A DNA stretch of 64,000 nt from Anaerotignum neopropionicum. Lineage in GTDB: Bacteria; Bacillota; Clostridia; Lachnospirales; Anaerotignaceae. The position numbers and the translations under genes are program-made. Location of the stretch: the NCBI RefSeq assembly GCF_001571775.1, contig NZ_LRVM01000011.1:1-64000 (forward strand), given 5' to 3'. Shown piece after piece: positions 35,826 through 46,171 of the stretch (position 1 is its first letter; each line of letters begins with the position of its first letter). The notes under the pieces were generated by a model that saw nothing but the letters and a program-made list of their open reading frames with translations, did no database searches and was not told where the DNA came from.

Positions 35826-36227
35826 TTACCCTTTTGCCTTGCTGCTTACACGGCTCATGAATTTTTGCAAATCTATTATTGCACGGCCATGTGTGCCTTC
35901 ACAAATTTTATCAACTTCATCGTAGCCCTTAATTTGGAAGGTTAAAAGCTTACCGTTTACCTCGGTCAGTTCAACTACGATGCGTACCTTCATGCCAACA
36001 GGAGTCGCAGCCATGTGCTTAAATTCAAAGGATGTGCCAACGGTTTCCCAACCCTCCGGTAAAAAAGGCTTTACCGCGCCAATTGCGGTGCCCTCAATCC
36101 ATGACAATAATCTGGGGGATGCAAACACCGGCACGTTATCGTTTCCGAATACGGCTGCTGTATCTGTTTCCTCAACAATATATTCTCTTTCAAAGGTGAT
36201 TCCGGGTACAATGTTGTTAAAATCCAT
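35826..36227 (-). CDS. Hot-dog thioesterase, FlK family
   Basis: The 133-residue single hot-dog protein matches the fluoroacetyl-CoA thioesterase (FlK)-like family by VFASPRLLSWIEGTAIGAVKPFLPEGWETVGTS-like order (about residues 33-65; VFASPRLLSWIEGTA shown) and KHMAATPVGMKVR. Most members hydrolyse unknown acyl-CoAs and are not fluoroacetate enzymes. The first base of its ATG is the last base of the ftsH stop (TGATG), so it is coupled to ftsH. Confidence 0.88.
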   Translation of the reverse strand: MDFNNIVPGITFEREYIVEETDTAAVFGNDNVPVFASPRLLSWIEGTAIGAVKPFLPEGWETVGTSFEFKHMAATPVGMKVRIVVELTEVNGKLLTFQIKGYDEVDKICEGTHGRAIIDLQKFMSRVSSKAKG

Positions 36228-38152
36228 CAGTCTTGCTCCTCTCTGTCTTCTCTTATGTTTTGTAAGTCGGTAATTTCCTCTATTTCCTCCGTTGCAATGC
36301 CTAAGATTTCATTCCGCACCTTTTGGTCAAACAATGTGCGGAATTCATCGCCTGTTACCTTTTCTTTTTCAACAAGCAGCTTTGCGGAAGCATGCAATAC
36401 CTCTATGTTTTCTTTTAAAATCCGTATTGCTTCGTCATATGCATAGGTTATAATACGTTTTACTTCTTTATCAATGGTTGTAGCAATATCCTCGCTGTAA
36501 TTGCGCTGGTGTCCCCAATCTTTGCCGATAAACACCTCATTATTGTCATCGCCAAACTGAATAGGGCCCAAAAGCTCACTCATGCCATATTTGGTAACCA
36601 TATTTCTAGCCATTGCTGTTGCACGTTCAATATCATTGGAGGCGCCTGTGGTGATATCCTTAATCACAATATATTCCGCCGCACGACCACCCAATAGGCT
36701 GACAATTTCCTGCTCCATGAATATCTTTGTCATATACATTTTATCTTCGCCGGGCAAGGGCATGGTGTAGCCCCCCGCCATTCCCGTAGGAATAATAGAA
36801 ATGCTATGAACAGGATCCAGCTCACTTAATACTTCAAATAAAATGGCGTGTCCGCTTTCATGGTATGCCGTAATATATTTTTCTTTATCAGAAATCACTC
36901 TGGTCTTTTTCTCTGTTCCAACGCCAATTTTAATCAGCGCTTTCTGGATTTCTTCCATGTCAACTTCCGTTTTGTCTGCTCTGGCTGTAAGCAATGCTGC
37001 CTCATTTAAAAGATTTGCCAAGTCAGCGCCTGTAAATCCCGCTGTTGTTTGGGCAACCACCTTCAAGTCAACATCAGGCGCCAAGGATTTGCCCTTTGAA
37101 TGTACCCGCAAAATCGCCTCTCTGCCCTTTACATCAGGCCTGCCCACATAAACCTGTCTGTCGAAACGACCGGGACGCAGCAACGCAGGGTCTAAAATAT
37201 CCGCCCGGTTGGTTGCAGCAATAATAATAACACTTTCGTTAATCCCAAAGCCGTCCATCTCAACGAGCAGCTGATTCAAGGTTTGCTCTCTTTCATCATG
37301 TCCGCCGCCAAGGCCGGCACCTCTGCGACGCCCTACGGCATCAATTTCATCGATAAAAACAATGCTTGGTGCATGCTTCTTCGCCTGCTCAAACAAATCA
37401 CGCACACGGGATGCACCAACACCGACAAACATTTCAACAAAGTCAGAACCGGAAATGCTAAAGAACGGCACGCCTGCCTCACCCGCAACCGCTTTTGCTA
37501 ACAACGTTTTACCTGTCCCCGGAGGGCCAACCAAAAGCACGCCTTTTGGAATACGCGCGCCCAAATCCGTAAATTTTTGGGGTGTACGAAGAAAATGAAC
37601 CAATTCTTCCAGCTCCGCTTTTTCCTCATCGCAGCCCGCAACGTTTTCAAAGGTGATTTTGTTTTCACCCTCTACACTCATTTTTGCCTTGCTTTTTCCA
37701 AAGCTTGCCATTTTCCCGCCACCGCCTTGAAGCTTGTTAAACAGCAGCATAAAAAACAGCACCATAACAATCATCATAATCAAAGACGGCAATATGGTAG
37801 AGAGCAAGCTCTCTTTTGGCACATCTTGGATTGTTACTTTAATTGCGTCTCCATCGGCAATCTTCTGATCTACACGCTCTTGGAAAGTGGAAATGCTATT
37901 AATATTTACAGAAATAACGCTGCCGTCATCAAGGGTCGCCTCAGCAGTACCAAAGTCACCAACCTCTTTGCTTCTGCTTAAAGCAAGCTCTTTTATATTG
38001 CCGCTTTCCAACTCGTTTAACAAGTCGCTGTAAGTATATGCCTTTTGTTCCCCCTTCGGAGCAGTAAACCCCTCGTTATTGAAGGCCAAAAAGGCCAGAA
38101 TAATAACAAAAATTGCCGCATACAGCCCTATGGCCTTCCAGTATTTATTCAA
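36227..38152 (-). CDS. ftsH: ATP-dependent zinc metalloprotease FtsH
   Basis: The 641-residue membrane protease degrades unfolded and regulatory membrane proteins. It has two N-terminal membrane helices (about residues 8-25 and 115-137) flanking an extracytoplasmic part, the AAA domain with Walker [12 protein letters not shown] (residues 209-219), [21 protein letters not shown], and the zinc site HESGH (near residue 434) plus a downstream Asp ligand region. Length is typical. It is followed by the coupled thioesterase. The order spoIIE, tilS, hpt, ftsH is the conserved Firmicutes arrangement. Confidence 0.98.
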   Translation of the reverse strand: MNKYWKAIGLYAAIFVIILAFLAFNNEGFTAPKGEQKAYTYSDLLNELESGNIKELALSRSKEVGDFGTAEATLDDGSVISVNINSISTFQERVDQKIADGDAIKVTIQDVPKESLLSTILPSLIMMIVMVLFFMLLFNKLQGGGGKMASFGKSKAKMSVEGENKITFENVAGCDEEKAELEELVHFLRTPQKFTDLGARIPKGVLLVGPPGTGKTLLAKAVAGEAGVPFFSISGSDFVEMFVGVGASRVRDLFEQAKKHAPSIVFIDEIDAVGRRRGAGLGGGHDEREQTLNQLLVEMDGFGINESVIIIAATNRADILDPALLRPGRFDRQVYVGRPDVKGREAILRVHSKGKSLAPDVDLKVVAQTTAGFTGADLANLLNEAALLTARADKTEVDMEEIQKALIKIGVGTEKKTRVISDKEKYITAYHESGHAILFEVLSELDPVHSISIIPTGMAGGYTMPLPGEDKMYMTKIFMEQEIVSLLGGRAAEYIVIKDITTGASNDIERATAMARNMVTKYGMSELLGPIQFGDDNNEVFIGKDWGHQRNYSEDIATTIDKEVKRIITYAYDEAIRILKENIEVLHASAKLLVEKEKVTGDEFRTLFDQKVRNEILGIATEEIEEITDLQNIREDREEQD

Positions 38153-38159
38153 TAGATTC

Positions 38160-38467
38160 CCTCCTGTTGATTCGTAATGCGAATTTACTTATTCCTTCTT
38201 AATTTATCCGTACTAGTTTATAATTTTATCACATTTTCATAGAAAAGGCAACGTAGGTTTAGAAAAGTTTCACCAAAAACACCGCTTTTTCTATGGTAAT
38301 ACGTCATAATTCTATGCGTCCAAATGTGCTGTCAGATTTTTCGTCAGCCAAAACAAAAAGCACTGTGAATACTGGTGGTATTTGGGAGCATTTTTGTGCA
38401 GACTGATGGAAAAGATGCAAGCAGATGGATGTACATGCGTTAGCCGCAAATTGTGCAGTGTTACCCT
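38160..38467. other. ftsH upstream region, no gene supported
   Basis: About 300 bp between the hpt terminator and ftsH. Several short frames cross it on both strands, including one of 67 codons on the minus strand (38312-38515), but none has a convincing ribosome binding site or family match. A separate ftsH promoter is expected here. Confidence 0.4.
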
Positions 38468-38503
38468 GACAAAAAAAGAAAAAGAATTCCTAATAGGGAA
38501 CTC
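38468..38503 (-). terminator. Terminator of hpt
   Basis: GAGTTCC/GGAATTC stem (38484-38503) followed by TTTTTCTTTTTTT on the minus strand, 15 bp after the hpt stop. Confidence 0.85.
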
Positions 38504-38518
38504 CTCTTCCGGCATTAT

Positions 38519-39049
38519 TTATGCTTCGTCAAAATGCAAAATGCCTACATAATTCAAATTTCTGTATCTTTGGGCATAATCCAAGCCATACCCAACCACA
38601 AATGCATCAGGAATGGTAAAGCCAACATAATCAACAGGAACATCCGCAACGCGTCTGTCCGGCTTGTCCAACAAGGTACAAATCTTAAAAGACTTTGGTT
38701 CTCTTTTTAATAAAAGATCTCTCAAATGGCTTAACGTTCTGCCACTGTCAATAATATCCTCAATCAAAAGAACATTTTTCCCTGAAATATCCTCATCCAA
38801 ATCCCGCAAAATCTTAATTTTACCGGAGCTCTCCGTGCCGTTTCCATAGCTGGAAACATCCATAAAGCTCATTGTAACGGGCATTTTCAGTCGTTTGGAA
38901 AGCTCTGTCAAGGTCATTACCGCACCTTTTAAAACACAAACCAGCTCAACCTGCTCACCGCCAAAATCCTCATAAATCTGCTCAGCCATTTCTTCCAGTC
39001 TTTTGCTGATTGCATCAGCGCTGATCATCACTTCTACTCTTTCTTTCAT
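38519..39049 (-). CDS. hpt: Hypoxanthine phosphoribosyltransferase
   Basis: The 176-residue enzyme converts hypoxanthine or guanine plus PRPP to IMP or GMP in purine salvage. The PRPP loop is VLLIEDIIDSGRTLSHL (about residues 94-110), with LVCVLKGAVM for the flexible loop base and VDYVGFTIPDAFVVGYGLDY for the purine site. Its ATG overlaps the tilS stop by four bases. The strong terminator after it separates it from ftsH in spite of the conserved gene order. Confidence 0.97.
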   Translation of the reverse strand: MKERVEVMISADAISKRLEEMAEQIYEDFGGEQVELVCVLKGAVMTLTELSKRLKMPVTMSFMDVSSYGNGTESSGKIKILRDLDEDISGKNVLLIEDIIDSGRTLSHLRDLLLKREPKSFKICTLLDKPDRRVADVPVDYVGFTIPDAFVVGYGLDYAQRYRNLNYVGILHFDEA

Positions 39050-40410
39050 TCCTTAACGAACCTCCGTATCTGAACTGTCAAAAAACGTTTTGTTGCCCCA
39101 TCCACTTGATATGCCGCCGATGAGCGCTTACCCACTACCCAAAGAATTTGATCCTCAAAGGCAATCAGAGGTACTCTATCCCTCTCATCTCTGGGAATTT
39201 TGTCGTCAATCATAAAATCTTTCAGCTTTTTCCGCCCATTTCCAACGGCAAGGCGATCTCCCTTTTGTCTGGTTCGACAAAAAATCGCACAGCCTATTTT
39301 ATCATAATCAAATACTTTCGTACAGCTATCTTCATTTTTTTCTGTACTTTTTTCCGTACAAACCCAAGTACGCACAAATAAATTGGCTTCGGCAACAAAA
39401 ATTTCCTGTCCCATAGGCAGTGAATAGCAAAAACCCACGCCTTCCACCCTATCTTTTTTCATCGTTATTACATCATAATTTCTTTGCACAATCATTTTGT
39501 TTGGCAAATGCAAGCTTTTGCCGCTTTCTTGCTTCAGCAGTCCTTCCAGCAGTGCGAAATGAACGAAAGTCACATCTTTTTTTGCGCCTAATTTCTGAAA
39601 AGCTATGCCGAAAACTCTCTTTTGCATTACCCTGTGCATATTCGTTAGCGCACTTATATTAAGCCTTATCTCATGGTTTCCCACCTTTTCCCCAGCGCTG
39701 GAAAACAGCTCCATGGCTTGACCCTGCAAATATTCTTCTTCTTCAGCGAAAATTTCGGCGGCTTGGGCAATATGTGCCGTTGCTTTAGGATAAATTTCCA
39801 TGAGCAAAGGCAAAATCTGGTTTCTAACCCGATTTCTTGTATAGGTATTTTCCATATTTGTGCTGTCTTGACAATAGCTCAGCCCATTTTTCTCACAATA
39901 GCCTTCGATTTCTTCTCTTGTGCAAAATAATAGGGGACGTACAATAAAATCCCTCACAGGGCGAATTCCCGTCAAGCCCGAACCCCCTGCGCCACGGCAA
40001 AGACGCATTAAAATGGTTTCTGCCTGGTCGTTTTTATTATGGGCAACGGCGATCACCCCACCGTTTCTTTCCTTCTCAAAAACCTGGTAGCGCAGTAAGC
40101 GTCCCGTTTCCTCCATGCCTAAGCCTCGCATTTGTGCTTCTTTTGCCACATCAAAATAATAAACCTTACAGGGAATACCCCATTTACGGCAAATTTCCTC
40201 CACAAAAGCCCTGTCGTGGTCTGCCTCTGCGCCTCGTAACCCATGATGGACATGAATTGCCGTAAGGCTCCAGTTTTGCCCCTGGGCAAACCCCTTTAAT
40301 ATATGCAGCAATGCAACAGAATCAGCTCCCCCGGACACGCCAACTACAATATTCCCTCCATAAGGACACATATGAAATTGTTCCATGGTCTGCCAAACTT
40401 TATTTTGCAT
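39046..40410 (-). CDS. tilS: tRNA(Ile)-lysidine synthase
   Basis: The 454-residue enzyme modifies the CAU anticodon of tRNA-Ile to lysidine so it reads AUA. The N-terminal PP-loop motif is VVGVSGGADSVALLHIL (about residues 24-40), with AVAHNKNDQAET in the next block; the C-terminal TilS domains end in the substrate-binding region RRFVKE. I use the ATG at 40410, after GGGAGCAAGTGAT; an upstream ATG adds 12 residues. It is coupled to hpt by a four-base overlap. Confidence 0.95.
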   Translation of the reverse strand: MQNKVWQTMEQFHMCPYGGNIVVGVSGGADSVALLHILKGFAQGQNWSLTAIHVHHGLRGAEADHDRAFVEEICRKWGIPCKVYYFDVAKEAQMRGLGMEETGRLLRYQVFEKERNGGVIAVAHNKNDQAETILMRLCRGAGGSGLTGIRPVRDFIVRPLLFCTREEIEGYCEKNGLSYCQDSTNMENTYTRNRVRNQILPLLMEIYPKATAHIAQAAEIFAEEEEYLQGQAMELFSSAGEKVGNHEIRLNISALTNMHRVMQKRVFGIAFQKLGAKKDVTFVHFALLEGLLKQESGKSLHLPNKMIVQRNYDVITMKKDRVEGVGFCYSLPMGQEIFVAEANLFVRTWVCTEKSTEKNEDSCTKVFDYDKIGCAIFCRTRQKGDRLAVGNGRKKLKDFMIDDKIPRDERDRVPLIAFEDQILWVVGKRSSAAYQVDGATKRFLTVQIRRFVKE

Positions 40411-40564
40411 ATCACTTGCTCCCACGCTAAAATTCTTCCATATCATTGCCCTCAGTTTGAAGGCTTTTTAAAACAAATATGTATTCACTTTACACGATAA
40501 TTGGGCAAAAGGCAATATTTATAGCCGCAGATTATCCTTCTTGTGCCTTTCTTCATGAAAAAAC

Positions 40565-40605
40565 AAAACCTCCCCAATTTTTAAAAAACAGGAGAGGCTT
40601 TGTCG
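40565..40605 (-). terminator. Terminator of spoIIE
   Basis: AAAGCCTCTCC pairs with GGGGAGGTTTT around a 15-nt loop, followed by GTTTTTTC on the minus strand. It stands about 90 bp after the spoIIE stop. Confidence 0.75.
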
Positions 40606-40694
40606 GCCCATTCATTTCAATCACTAATACTTAACTATATAAAGGAAATTATTACATTATCAGGATTTACCAAGCTGCAAAATTTTATTCTCTT

Positions 40695-43097
40695 TTACGC
40701 ACTTTTTCTTTTTTTCCAAAACCGTCCCGCCAATACGGTCATATCATCCATTGGAACATCTTTTATCTCTTTTTTTGCCTCTCTGAGAATATAATCCGCC
40801 GCATCCTGGGGGTTGGACAAAGGAACTTTTTCCAATTTATCCTTGAGCCAACCCGCTGTAATATTTTCCCCACCCAGTGCCTCGGTAATGCCATCGCTGA
40901 GCAAAAAAACCATATCTCCATCCTTTAACAGCATTTCATTTTTCACAATCTGAACTTGCTGCAATATTCCTGCCGGCAAGGTATGGGCAGTTATGGTTAA
41001 AATGCGTTCGCCCCGGCTTATGTAGGAAGATACTGCGCCCAGCTTAATAAATTCCGCTCTGCCGTCAAATAAATCAACGGCGCAAATATCAAGGGTTGCA
41101 TAGGTTTCCTCGCCTTTTCTCAACAGTAGTGCGGAATTTATCATTTTTACCGCTAAATCCCGTTCGAAGCCTGCCTCCGTAAATTGCTCCAAAAGCTCAA
41201 TGGCCGTTCGGCTTTCCTCGGCGGCCCTTTTCCCCTGTCCCATCCCATCTGACAGCGCCATCAAAGCAATTCCTCTATCTGTTTCCAAAAAAGCGGTGCT
41301 ATCCCCAATGGGCTGATTTTCCTCAGCAGAGGAAAAGGCCGTTGCCGTTGCTAAACCAAAGGAGGGTACCTCCGTAAAGCAAAGGGTGCATATGCCATCC
41401 TTCTGACAATGACAGGTATTTGCATCCTTTAAAACCATAGGTCGGTTCATGGTGCGCTTTACCAAGGGTAAGAGCTTACTTTTGCACACGCCGCGACATC
41501 CGCAGCCACGAAAAGAAATTTGCACTTGTCTGCCAAATCTGTTTTTTTCCTCCACGACACGCACATCCCGCAAACGAATTCCTTCCTTCCCGCACTCCTC
41601 TCGCAATAATTGCCCCGCCTGCTCCAAAAAGACATGTCCCACCTCAAGCTGACCGGAAAGCCCCAATAAAATATCGCTTACCGCCTTCATCTGCTGACTA
41701 ACCAGTTCTCTGCATTCCGCCAAACGTCCCAGCCAAAGGCGATCTCTGCGGTATCCGTCATAAGCCTGGTTTACGGTATTCACAAAAACATCCCCCCGAG
41801 CGCACATTTGGGAAAAGGCTTCCGGTAGCTGTGATAACGTAACACGCCCTTTCTCTTCACAGTAGGATAAGGCAGAAAACGTCATGCTGTAGGTACGATA
41901 CAACTCCTCATTCCAGCAATAGTGGGCCATTCCACAGCCTTTGCATGCCTTTTCCGCAATGTTATCCACCAGCTTTGAAACATCCTTTTTTTCTTGAAGT
42001 TCCTCTTGGTGCACAAAGGTTTTTGCCAAAGCGGCAAAGGCTTGTGAAAATGCAAGAAGCCGTTCCTCCAGAAGCTCCTTTTTTCGAATAAATTTATCCT
42101 TGCTCTCCTCTTTTTCCCACAAATTCCCTGTCATCCAAACAAGGTATTTTTTGGGGGTTACGAAAAAAGCGGCTGCACCCAATGCCCATCCCCCTGCCCA
42201 TAAAGGCTCCACCAACGAAGCATCTGCATAAAACAAAAACAGCACAGGGGTTATCATTAGTGCAAGTACCAACGGAACCCGCCCCAAATCCTTCAAGCAC
42301 CCAGCCATAAGCCCGCTCACGCCAAGTACTGTAAAAAACAATAAATCAACACCGCTGCAAAGATATAGCACTAACCCTAGCAGTATGCCTGCGGCAGAAC
42401 CGCCCCCCATTCCGTCCCTCCAAGCACAAGCAGCCAAGAAATAGGCCAACAGGCAAGGAAGCACGCCTTGCTGTAAATAGGGTACCTCCATTTGAGAAAT
42501 ACCCGCCATGGCACCCCCAAAAAGAAATACCAAACCCAAGGTTTCCTCACGTGTGGGAATGGACACCTTCCTTTTTTCCCAAAGAAAAACAATTCCTCTT
42601 TGAGCCAATAAAGAAAGCCCCATGACCAAGGCACTTTCTATGCCTGCAACGGCAAAATAAAAAGTCAAACCGCCCTTACTAATTGCAAAAAAAACACCAG
42701 CAAGGGCCATGGCAAAGGCGCCCAGCAAGGCCTTTTTCAGCATTTCTTCTCGCTCCACAAACCTCCCCAAGGTGAGCTGAATGGCGCAAGCAGCAGCCAA
42801 CGCTGCCCCTGCCTTTAGAGGAATATCTACGATGCACCCCGCCGCAACACAAACCAACGCGCCCCAAAATAAAATTCCTTCGCCAAAAAACAAAGAGAGG
42901 TATGCAATTCCCATGGGGCGCAAAATATGTAGCATTTCCGCCTTCCCCCAGCAAACACCCATAACGCATATCATAGCAAACCTTAATACATCCTTACCAT
43001 GAATCAGCTTGGGTATTCTGGACGAATGAAAAGGTGCATCTTGGGACACCCCAGGCTGCGGAGCAATTTGTTCTAAAATAATTTCTGTTTTTTCCAT
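40695..43097 (-). CDS. spoIIE: Stage II sporulation protein E (PP2C phosphatase)
   Basis: The 800-residue protein is a sporulation-specific membrane phosphatase that dephosphorylates SpoIIAA and so activates sigma F in the forespore. The N-terminal third is a membrane domain of about ten helices (residues 35-330), the middle is the coiled FtsZ-interacting part with conserved Cys (CKGCGMAHYC), and the C-terminal PP2C domain has MALSDGMGQGKRAAEES and FLLSDGITEALGG. The start at 43097 follows GGAGGGAAAAGTC. It shows that the organism encodes sporulation control. Confidence 0.96.
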   Translation of the reverse strand: MEKTEIILEQIAPQPGVSQDAPFHSSRIPKLIHGKDVLRFAMICVMGVCWGKAEMLHILRPMGIAYLSLFFGEGILFWGALVCVAAGCIVDIPLKAGAALAAACAIQLTLGRFVEREEMLKKALLGAFAMALAGVFFAISKGGLTFYFAVAGIESALVMGLSLLAQRGIVFLWEKRKVSIPTREETLGLVFLFGGAMAGISQMEVPYLQQGVLPCLLAYFLAACAWRDGMGGGSAAGILLGLVLYLCSGVDLLFFTVLGVSGLMAGCLKDLGRVPLVLALMITPVLFLFYADASLVEPLWAGGWALGAAAFFVTPKKYLVWMTGNLWEKEESKDKFIRKKELLEERLLAFSQAFAALAKTFVHQEELQEKKDVSKLVDNIAEKACKGCGMAHYCWNEELYRTYSMTFSALSYCEEKGRVTLSQLPEAFSQMCARGDVFVNTVNQAYDGYRRDRLWLGRLAECRELVSQQMKAVSDILLGLSGQLEVGHVFLEQAGQLLREECGKEGIRLRDVRVVEEKNRFGRQVQISFRGCGCRGVCKSKLLPLVKRTMNRPMVLKDANTCHCQKDGICTLCFTEVPSFGLATATAFSSAEENQPIGDSTAFLETDRGIALMALSDGMGQGKRAAEESRTAIELLEQFTEAGFERDLAVKMINSALLLRKGEETYATLDICAVDLFDGRAEFIKLGAVSSYISRGERILTITAHTLPAGILQQVQIVKNEMLLKDGDMVFLLSDGITEALGGENITAGWLKDKLEKVPLSNPQDAADYILREAKKEIKDVPMDDMTVLAGRFWKKRKSA

Positions 43098-43283
43098 GAC
43101 TTTTCCCTCCATATTCTCTATTGTAAGAAAATATGACTGCTTTTTTTGTCAATCGCTGGAGGTATCGTATATTTTTTTTCGACAATTCCCTTGAAAAACT
43201 TCCGTATTTTTTTTGTGAAGCCTACGCTTTTCTACCTAAAAATTCGCTAATTTTTTTGCAGTGTAAATAAAGTGTTTTTTATG

Positions 43284-43315
43284 CAAAAAAAACTTGTGAT
43301 TCATAGAATCACAAG
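43284..43315 (-). terminator. Terminator of the SLH protein gene
   Basis: CTTGTGATTC-ATA-GAATCACAAG perfect stem (43293-43315) followed by TTTTTTTT on the minus strand. Confidence 0.9.
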
Positions 43316-43367
43316 CCTTTTTCACTTTTACTCTCAATTAATTCATTGCAATAAGATATCAACGAAT

Positions 43368-46025
43368 TTATTTGTCCTGAGCGGTTATTCCTGTTATCTT
43401 ACCACTGCTGTTTTTTGTCAACTTCACATAACAGGTATCTCTTTCACTTTTACAGTCACTCAGGAATTTTTTCAGACCGGTTAGATCATCCTTATAATCA
43501 TCTTCATCGTAGTACCTACTGCTTATGTTATAACTTACATCCACACTGGAAGTACAATACCATGTATATTCTTTCCCCGAGCTGTCCTCAATGATGAGTC
43601 TGCTGCTGGAGGTGGCTACGCTGGTTAAATCGCCTTTTAGCGGCTTATCGTCCTCATCTTCGTCATCCTCATCCACAATTTTTGCCACTACCTTTGTTAC
43701 CTGATTATTCGAGTTCAAATAGAGTGTTACGGAAATCACCTCGTCGCGATCCAAATCATCCAACGCATCTTCCAAGTCCCCTACATCCGAACTTTTTCCG
43801 CCTAAGGTTACAGTAACAGTACCCGATTTAAAATCGTAGGTTTTTGTTTTGGAGCTAACCTTCACCGAAATCTCCCACGCATCAAGATCAATAAGCGTAC
43901 CCTTAACGGTTTCATCTGTATCGCTATCTTCTGATGTCGCCACAATTTTTGTCACCTCATTACTGCTGTTAAGGGTCAAAGTAACAGAAATTGATTCTTT
44001 GCTATTGAGCGCGGCCTCTAGGGCAGTGTCTAATTTAGTAACTGTAGTACTGCTGCCATCTAAAGTTACCTTTGCACTGCTGGTAATATCATAGGTATAG
44101 TTTACACCGCCGGCGGTGATTGTAATTGTATCTTTTTTAGGTTCAACAGTCTTTAAGGTACCCTTGGTTGCCTTAGTGTTTTTACCAATAATTTCTGTAA
44201 CTGCACCTTTGCTGTTAAAAGTCAGCTCAACATCATAGCTATAATCCTTATAGCTGTTTTTCAAGGTGGTCAAAGTTACACTCTTTCCATCAATTTTAAT
44301 GCTAGGACTGCTCAAATCATAATCATAGCTCTTGCTATTTACAGTAATTGTAATTTTTGATGTCGTCAGTGTCTTTAACGTACCTTTTGACAAAGCTGAA
44401 TTTTTTGTGGTAGCTGCAATCTCTGTAACGGTATCATAACGGTCAACCGTCAAAGCAACTCTATAAGGATTGCTATCATATTTACTGGTTAAGGTTGCAA
44501 GGGTACTGCTCTTACCATCAATCGTAACATCCACATTTGTATCAATAGAATAGCTGTAGGTTTTTCCTGCTGCCTTTAATTCAAGGCGACGGGTGTTGAT
44601 GAAATCTAAAGTTCCATGGGTTTCGTCCTCCATGAAATCAATATTGATATTTGTAACATAGCCCTTGCTATCCAACTTTAAAGTTACCGTGTAATTATTC
44701 TTTTTATAGTTGCTTGTAAGCGTAGAAAACAGCATGGATTTCCCATCATATTTGATTGTTACATCAGCCTCAGAAAGAGGATAGTCGTAACTCTTGCTGC
44801 CCACCTCAATGGTCAATTTCGAATCGCTCATATAGGTAAGATCACCGGAAAGAGGATTATTTGTACTGCTCATGGCTTCAATTTTTGAGACATTATCCGA
44901 CTTATCAAAGGACAGTGTTACGTTATAATCATAATCTTCCATGGCGGTAATTAATTTAGCAACGGTGGATTTACTGCCGCCAATGGTAACACTAACACTG
45001 TCTGCTAAGCGGTATGTCGTTTCGTTGCTGCCATCCTTCACAGTAATTTTGCTGCTTGTCAAAGCCTTTAGCTTATAAGTTTTGCTCGTTGCAATTCCTT
45101 TTATAGATTTATTAATCACAACCGCACTTAAGCTATCATTGCTATAAGTAACAGTAACGGTATCACCAATGCCAATGTCCTTTAAAGCAACGGTTTCTCC
45201 GTCATAGGTCACCTTCACAGAAGTACTCTTTCCAAATACATTTACACCTTCACCGCTATTTGCTTTTACACTTAAAAAGATATCACCATTGCTTAATACC
45301 ATGCTATTAATTACCGTTCCCGCCAAGGTGCCTGCTGTTGGCGCAGAAGGAGTTGTGGTAGCGGAACCATTCAAAGTGTTATAGGTAATTACAGACAGTA
45401 CAGCCATTTCCGCACGATTTATTTTTGCATTGGGATTGAAATTATTATTCGTATCCCCAACCATTACTTTCTTGGAGTTTAACAGTGCCAAATACGGCAC
45501 AGCAGCGCTGGAAACCTGGCCTTTGTCTTTATAAGAAAGCGTTGCGCTGTTGTTGACAGTATAAACCAAGCTTAACGCTTTACCAAACATTAATCCAACT
45601 TCTTCTCTGCTTGCATTTTGTGTGCCGTTTTTCAATTTCGTTAGATCACTGGTTTCGATGATTTTGTTTTCCAATGCATAGGCAGTGGCATTGTATGCCC
45701 ATGTGGGAATATTGTATGCACTCATGACAGATGTCCATTTGCTGACATCTGTAGCAGATACATCCTGTTTCGTATACACCTTCATAATGGAGTAAATCAT
45801 CTGCACAGATTCACATAATGTTACATTATTTTTTGGCTTAGAGTACTTTTTGCCATTTTCAGTATACCCGCTCATCAAACCCAGGGATTGCGCATCATCG
45901 ATATATTTTGCCGCGCCCGACCAAGGCACTGTATTAATATCCGCAAATACAGAACCAAAAGCGGTCACCCCCGTGCTTCCAAACACTAAAGATATGGCCG
46001 TTACGACCGTCAAAAATTTTTTCAT
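43368..46025 (-). CDS. S-layer-type protein: three SLH domains and eight repeat domains
   Basis: The 885-residue secreted protein has a signal peptide (about residues 1-28, cleavage after VFA) and three SLH domains (about 29-215), which bind pyruvylated wall polymers. From about residue 228 to the end come some eight repeats of 70-85 residues with the pattern GTL...ITV..KSYDY.L....TIDGKSSTLATL followed by VTEI or VTKI. The last repeats carry acid-rich stretches (DEDDEDEDD type). The Ser/Thr/Asn/Lys-rich, Cys-poor composition is typical of exported surface proteins. It may form or decorate the S-layer; the repeat family was not recognised. Confidence 0.85.
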   Translation of the reverse strand: MKKFLTVVTAISLVFGSTGVTAFGSVFADINTVPWSGAAKYIDDAQSLGLMSGYTENGKKYSKPKNNVTLCESVQMIYSIMKVYTKQDVSATDVSKWTSVMSAYNIPTWAYNATAYALENKIIETSDLTKLKNGTQNASREEVGLMFGKALSLVYTVNNSATLSYKDKGQVSSAAVPYLALLNSKKVMVGDTNNNFNPNAKINRAEMAVLSVITYNTLNGSATTTPSAPTAGTLAGTVINSMVLSNGDIFLSVKANSGEGVNVFGKSTSVKVTYDGETVALKDIGIGDTVTVTYSNDSLSAVVINKSIKGIATSKTYKLKALTSSKITVKDGSNETTYRLADSVSVTIGGSKSTVAKLITAMEDYDYNVTLSFDKSDNVSKIEAMSSTNNPLSGDLTYMSDSKLTIEVGSKSYDYPLSEADVTIKYDGKSMLFSTLTSNYKKNNYTVTLKLDSKGYVTNINIDFMEDETHGTLDFINTRRLELKAAGKTYSYSIDTNVDVTIDGKSSTLATLTSKYDSNPYRVALTVDRYDTVTEIAATTKNSALSKGTLKTLTTSKITITVNSKSYDYDLSSPSIKIDGKSVTLTTLKNSYKDYSYDVELTFNSKGAVTEIIGKNTKATKGTLKTVEPKKDTITITAGGVNYTYDITSSAKVTLDGSSTTVTKLDTALEAALNSKESISVTLTLNSSNEVTKIVATSEDSDTDETVKGTLIDLDAWEISVKVSSKTKTYDFKSGTVTVTLGGKSSDVGDLEDALDDLDRDEVISVTLYLNSNNQVTKVVAKIVDEDDEDEDDKPLKGDLTSVATSSSRLIIEDSSGKEYTWYCTSSVDVSYNISSRYYDEDDYKDDLTGLKKFLSDCKSERDTCYVKLTKNSSGKITGITAQDK

Positions 46026-46171
46026 AAGTAAATGCCCCCATTCAACTTATCACTTTTAATCAAAACATATTATAATTTTACCAATTCAGGCTCACTAAAA
46101 CTACTATAACATAAAAACATATAAAAAATCTTTTCAAAAATATTAAGTTTGCTAAAATCTTCCCCTTTTTT

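Noticed and set aside
38312-38515. 67-codon frame on the minus strand between hpt and ftsH
   Set aside because: It spans the hpt terminator, has no ribosome binding site, and its sequence is low in family signals.
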